DNA of 64,000 nt from Erysipelotrichaceae bacterium (GTDB lineage Bacteria > Bacillota_I > Bacilli_A > Erysipelotrichales > Erysipelotrichaceae). The notes under the pieces were generated by a model that saw only the letters and a program-made list of their open reading frames with translations, had not been told where the DNA came from and did no database searches. Location: contig JAFRQF010000023.1 of NCBI GenBank assembly GCA_017428765.1, forward strand, positions 62,001-126,000, written 5' to 3'. Position numbers and translations under genes: made by a program. Of the stretch, positions 58,452 to 64,000 are shown piece after piece (within the stretch, counting starts at the first letter, position 1; each line of letters begins with the position of its first letter).

Positions 58452-60508
58452 ACGTAAAGATCTCTTCTTATGCGCGAAGACTGATGGAACTGGTCACGCA
58501 GGAAGATCTGATCGATGTCTGTTTTCAGGATCTCAACGAGATCAATGACGAGATCAATTCCAACGAAGAGCTGGCCAGATACATCACCTCCGATGCGTAT
58601 TCCAGTGAGGAAAAGAAACAGAAACTTCAGGAGATCTTCCATGGAGAACTCGACCCTTCCGTACTGCAGGGTTTGTTTCTGATCGCCGATCAGATCCCGC
58701 GCAAGCACATGGAAGCGGAGCTCATCCATGAATTCATCTCCTATTATTACAGGTCTCGCGGGATCGTTTTCGGTGCGGCCTATTCCGCAAGAAAGCTCAT
58801 GGAGGGCGATCTGCGGATCCTGGAAGATGCGTTTTCCAAAAAGCTGTCCAAGAACATCAAACTTGAAAACAAGATCGATAAGGACCTCATAGGCGGTGTC
58901 AAGATCGCCATTGAAGATACAGTCTGGGACGGTACCTACCGTGCCAAGATGAATGAACTGAAAAACTCTCTGATGAACAAAGAACTCGACCCGGAAGCGA
59001 AAGACTTCGGTCTGGACCTGAAGAAGGAAGTCGGGGATTTTGACATCAATAGTGTAAAGATGGATTCCAATATGACGACAGGTTTCGTCACTTCGGTGGC
59101 TGACGGTGTCGCCAATATCTCCGGGATCTATAAGGCGATGGCCGGCGAACTGCTGGACATCGGTGAGACCAAGGCCATGGTCATGGACCTGGAAGAAGAC
59201 AATATCGCTGCCGTGCTTTTAGGCAATGACAAAGACATCGTCAAAGGCACGCAGGTCTCTTCGACCGGCAAGGTCGTCGAAGTTCCGGTCGGCGATGAAC
59301 TCTTGGGAAGAGTCGTCGATGCCTTAGGCCGTCCGATCGATGGCAAGGGCGTCATCAAGACCAGCGAAACGCGTCAGATCGAAGTGGCTGCACCGGGCGT
59401 CATCGACAGAAGCCCGATCAACGAACCTTTGCAGACCGGCATCAAGATCATCGACTCGATGATCCCGATCGGCAAGGGCCAAAGAGAGCTGATCATCGGT
59501 GACCGTCAGACCGGCAAGACCGCTCTGGCGATCGATACGATCATCAACCAGAAGGGCAGGAACGTCAAGTGTATCTATGTCGCGATCGGACAGAAGAACT
59601 CGACCGTTGCCCAGATCATCGAAAAACTCAACAACTTCGGATCGATGGCCTACACGACCGTCGTCGTGGCAGGTGCTTCCGAGCTGGCTTCTTTGCAGTA
59701 TATCGCGCCATATGCAGGCTGCAGTATCGGTGAATACTGGATGTCGAAAGGCGAGGATGTCCTCATCGTTTACGATGACTTATCCAAGCATGCCGTCGCA
59801 TACAGAACACTGTCTTTGCTGTTAAGAAGGCCTCCCGGAAGAGAAGCTTTCCCGGGCGATGTCTTCTATCTGCATTCAAGACTTTTAGAGAGAAGCGGCA
59901 AGCTTTCCAAGAGACTGGGCGAAGGTTCCCTGACGGCACTTCCGATCATCGAGACGCAGGCCGGCGATATCTCGGCGTACATTCCGACCAATGTCATTTC
60001 GATCACCGACGGTCAGATCTTCTTACAGACCGAGATGTTCAACTCCGGTATCCGTCCGGCGATCGACTACGGTCTTTCCGTATCGCGTGTCGGTTCTGCC
60101 GCGCAGATCAAGGCGATGAAGAAAGTCTCCTCTTCTTTGAAGCTGGATCTTTCCCAATACCAGGAAGTCCTGGACTTCGCACAGTTCGGTTCCGACCTTG
60201 ATCCGTCCACCAGGGCAAGGATCAACCACGGTTCCCATCTGGTCGAGATGCTCAAACAGCCGCAATACAAGCCGATGGCGACAGCCGATCAGATCATCCT
60301 TCTTTTAGCGGGCAAGCTCAATCTCCTCGATGATATCCCGCTTGAGGAAATGAAAGAATACGAGAATGATCTTCTCGAAGAAATGAACAGTGTACACCGC
60401 GATCTCATGAGAGAGATCGAGGACAAGAAAGATATCGATGAGGATCTGATGGAAAGACTCTCATCGACGATCAAAGTATTTACGACGAAATTCAGATTGA
60501 TAGATTAA
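58448..60508 (+). CDS. atpHA: Fused ATP synthase delta-alpha subunit
   Basis: One continuous 686-residue frame. Residues 1-175 are the delta subunit: helical N-domain [20 protein letters not shown] and C-domain with [20 protein letters not shown] and [20 protein letters not shown]. Residues about 206-686 are alpha: [20 protein letters not shown] (start of the crown domain), P-loop [42 protein letters not shown] and a helical C-terminus. Between them, 176-205 is a charged linker ([20 protein letters not shown]) with no obvious copy of the alpha N-terminal helix that normally binds delta. Possible internal starts, M176 (58973) and M205 (59060), have no good ribosome site. No separate atpH or atpA is present in the operon. 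Confidence 0.95.
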   Translation: MNVKISSYARRLMELVTQEDLIDVCFQDLNEINDEINSNEELARYITSDAYSSEEKKQKLQEIFHGELDPSVLQGLFLIADQIPRKHMEAELIHEFISYYYRSRGIVFGAAYSARKLMEGDLRILEDAFSKKLSKNIKLENKIDKDLIGGVKIAIEDTVWDGTYRAKMNELKNSLMNKELDPEAKDFGLDLKKEVGDFDINSVKMDSNMTTGFVTSVADGVANISGIYKAMAGELLDIGETKAMVMDLEEDNIAAVLLGNDKDIVKGTQVSSTGKVVEVPVGDELLGRVVDALGRPIDGKGVIKTSETRQIEVAAPGVIDRSPINEPLQTGIKIIDSMIPIGKGQRELIIGDRQTGKTALAIDTIINQKGRNVKCIYVAIGQKNSTVAQIIEKLNNFGSMAYTTVVVAGASELASLQYIAPYAGCSIGEYWMSKGEDVLIVYDDLSKHAVAYRTLSLLLRRPPGREAFPGDVFYLHSRLLERSGKLSKRLGEGSLTALPIIETQAGDISAYIPTNVISITDGQIFLQTEMFNSGIRPAIDYGLSVSRVGSAAQIKAMKKVSSSLKLDLSQYQEVLDFAQFGSDLDPSTRARINHGSHLVEMLKQPQYKPMATADQIILLLAGKLNLLDDIPLEEMKEYENDLLEEMNSVHRDLMREIEDKKDIDEDLMERLSSTIKVFTTKFRLID

Positions 60509-60511
60509 CTT

Positions 60512-62754
<2,243 letters not shown>

Positions 62755-62756
62755 CT

Positions 62757-63173
62757 ATGGAATTCAAGACGGACCTGATCACTTATAACGGCGTCTATCG
62801 CACGATCATGACCGAGAAGCTCAATCTTCCCACATCCGAAGGAAGAAGGACGATCCTGGCCAATCACATGCCGATCATGATGCCTTTGCAGGTCGGCGTC
62901 ATCGAGACGCAGGAGGACGGTTCCTTAAAACACTACGCGGTCAACGGCGGCGTCATGTATTTCAGGGACAACGTCGCGGAGATCGTCGCGGATTCCATCG
63001 TCGATGTCGAAGAGATCGATATCGAAGAGGCTGAAAAGGAAAAAGCCAAGGAAGAGGAAAAGCTTTCCAAGGCGAGAAGAGAAAATGAAAGGATCCGTGC
63101 CCAGAACAGGATCGATGTTGCCGAGAATCTCATCAAGGCAAAACAGAAATATCTGGAAAACAGAAACAAATGA
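62757..63173 (+). CDS. atpC: ATP synthase subunit epsilon
   Basis: A 138-residue subunit with the N-terminal beta sandwich (TSEGRRTILANHMPIMMPLQ, YAVNGGVMYFRDNVAEIVAD) and a C-terminal two-helix domain rich in Glu/Lys/Arg (EAEKEKAKEEEKLSKARREN), which in many bacteria inhibits ATP hydrolysis. Last gene of the operon, with a terminator overlapping its stop. Confidence 0.93.
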   Translation: MEFKTDLITYNGVYRTIMTEKLNLPTSEGRRTILANHMPIMMPLQVGVIETQEDGSLKHYAVNGGVMYFRDNVAEIVADSIVDVEEIDIEEAEKEKAKEEEKLSKARRENERIRAQNRIDVAENLIKAKQKYLENRNK

Positions 63174-63176
63174 TAT

Positions 63177-63201
63177 ATGGTGCAGCGATGCACCATTTTT
63201 T
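63177..63201 (+). terminator. Terminator of ATP synthase operon
   Basis: ATGGTGCA-GCGA-TGCACCAT followed by TTTTT. Confidence 0.9.
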
Positions 63202-63314
63202 AACGCATCTTTCCGTTTGAAGTCAGGGAACTTCAAGACACAAAACATCCCGATCTTCCGATATGCGAAGGCAAATGAGATACGAAAAACTTTTGAACAA
63301 TATTCCGAATATGG

Positions 63315-63341
63315 GGTTCCTTCATTTTGAAGGAACCTTTA
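63315..63341 (+). terminator. Hairpin upstream of antiporter gene
   Basis: GGTTCCTTC-ATTTT-GAAGGAACC, perfect 9 bp, followed by TTTATC; 25 bases before the antiporter start, so it may be an attenuator in its leader or a second terminator. Confidence 0.6.
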
Positions 63342-63365
63342 TCATGGAAGTAGGGGGACCTGCAT

Positions 63366-64000
63366 ATGATAAGTAATATCGTCTTAGGCGTTTCTCTGGT
63401 CATCCTGCTTTGTGTCGTGTCAGAGAAATTCTCATACAAGATCGGGGTACCGGCTCTTATTTTTTTCATGTTCATCGGCATGCTGGCAGGGTCAGACGGA
63501 CCGATGCACATTCAGTACAGCAACTTTTCTTCCGCGGAGATGATCTGTTCGATCGGCCTGATCTTCATCATGTTCGACGGAGGCTTCAATACCAATTGGA
63601 AACATGCCAGACCGTATGTGGTCAAGGCAGTCTCTTTATCGACGCTCGGCGTCTTACTGACGGCGGTCATCACGACGGTCTGCTGCCACTATCTTCTGAA
63701 ACTTTCTCTGGAAGAAAGTTTCCTGCTGGCGGCGGTCCTTGCTTCCACCGATGCGGCAAGCGTCTTCTCGATCTTAAAATCCAACAACCTGGATCTTAAG
63801 GAAGGCACATCTTCCATATTGGAAGTCGAGTCCGGATCCAACGACCCGATGGCGTATCTTCTGACGATCACGGCGATCGGCATCATGGCTTCAGGCAAGG
63901 TCGGCAATATCTTCCTGACCATCGTGATACAGCTGGGTGTCGGTCTGATCATGGGCTTTGCCTTTGCGTTTGCATCCAAGTATGTCCTGTCGATCAAAAA
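63366..64000 (+). CDS. CPA1 cation/proton antiporter, NhaP2/CvrA type (partial)
   Basis: The first 211 residues of a membrane antiporter that continues beyond the window. It starts at ATG 63366 after a GGGGG-containing ribosome site. Hydrophobic segments run throughout; FFMFIGMLAGSDGPMHIQYS, ICSIGLIFIMFDGGFNTNWK, AAVLASTDAASVFSILKSNN (helix 4 motif) and LEVESGSNDPMAYLLTITAI (the ND pair of the ion-binding site) match the NhaP2 group of K+(Na+)/H+ antiporters. Next to a possibly Na+-coupled ATP synthase it could help in Na+ or K+ homeostasis, by context only. Confidence 0.88.
   Translation, partial: MISNIVLGVSLVILLCVVSEKFSYKIGVPALIFFMFIGMLAGSDGPMHIQYSNFSSAEMICSIGLIFIMFDGGFNTNWKHARPYVVKAVSLSTLGVLLTAVITTVCCHYLLKLSLEESFLLAAVLASTDAASVFSILKSNNLDLKEGTSSILEVESGSNDPMAYLLTITAIGIMASGKVGNIFLTIVIQLGVGLIMGFAFAFASKYVLSIK

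Noticed and set aside
58973-59062. Internal starts that would yield a separate alpha subunit
   Set aside because: M176 and M205 exist, but no ribosome site lies 5-10 bases upstream; AAGAAGGAAG at 59021-59030 is 30 bases before M205. Kept only as a possibility in the fusion finding.

Overview
The window looks like about 64 kb of chromosome from a low-to-mid GC Firmicute, probably of the class Erysipelotrichia. This is an inference from overall protein character, gene content (DUF1836, FeoA-FeoA-FeoB, BMP-type nucleoside ABC transporter, UvrX/YolD pair, MgtA) and strong AGGAGG ribosome sites; I ran no database search. Gene density is high and most genes lie on the + strand. Accessory DNA is limited: one stand-alone TnpB element, one decayed oxidoreductase gene and a tRNA-like remnant near an intact tRNA-Ala/tRNA-Ile pair. 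No CRISPR array, prophage or rRNA is seen.

Layout: 0-1.3 kb, a patatin phospholipase fused to an acylphosphatase. 1.3-6.6 kb, a guanine-class purine riboswitch followed by a nucleoside ABC transporter (lipoprotein, double ATPase, two permeases). 6.7-13.5 kb, an SPFH protein, a PrsW-type protease, an unknown Walker-A-like protein, a two-gene membrane-anchored Hsp70-like pair and an aldo/keto reductase. 13.7-17.4 kb, a magnesium locus: a putative 25-codon leader peptide with competing hairpins, the MgtA P-type ATPase, and an MgtE-like sensor that has lost its channel domain. 17.5-27.7 kb, a YdcF protein, a YcaQ-type glycosylase, a Y-family polymerase/YolD pair, Rho, a 5'-nucleotidase and a tyrosine phosphatase. 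27.9-33.4 kb, a Ugp-like ABC importer carrying a nucleotide-pyrophosphatase-type phosphodiesterase. 33.4-40.5 kb, hemolysin III, DUF1836, a hydroxyacyl-CoA dehydrogenase, the pseudogene, a HAD phosphatase and TnpB with a structured 3' region. 40.6-49.3 kb, tRNAs and a run of housekeeping genes (pyrophosphatase, miaA, tcdA, M3 peptidase, amidohydrolase, nucleoside kinase). 49.3-53.2 kb, ferrous-iron uptake (Feo) with a DtxR/MntR-type regulator and two operator sites in the promoter. 53.3-56.1 kb, a MATE exporter and a second SPFH protein. 56.1-63.2 kb, a complete F-type ATP synthase operon headed by a MarR regulator. 63.4 kb to the end, the start of a CPA1 cation/proton antiporter.

The most unusual biology is in two places. 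In the ATP synthase operon the delta and alpha subunits are one continuous 686-residue polypeptide, although F1 normally has one delta and three alpha chains; the c subunit carries two ring carboxylates (E24 and E57) as in known two-carboxylate Na+-type rotors; and the operon appears to be controlled by its own first gene, a MarR protein with a 22-bp operator at the predicted start of transcription. In the magnesium locus, a leader-peptide attenuator appears to control a pump that is co-transcribed with a free-standing MgtE-type Mg2+-sensing module. A further genome-style trait is that several genes have a TATAAT-like -10 element only 6-8 bases before the start codon and no ribosome site, suggesting leaderless mRNAs.
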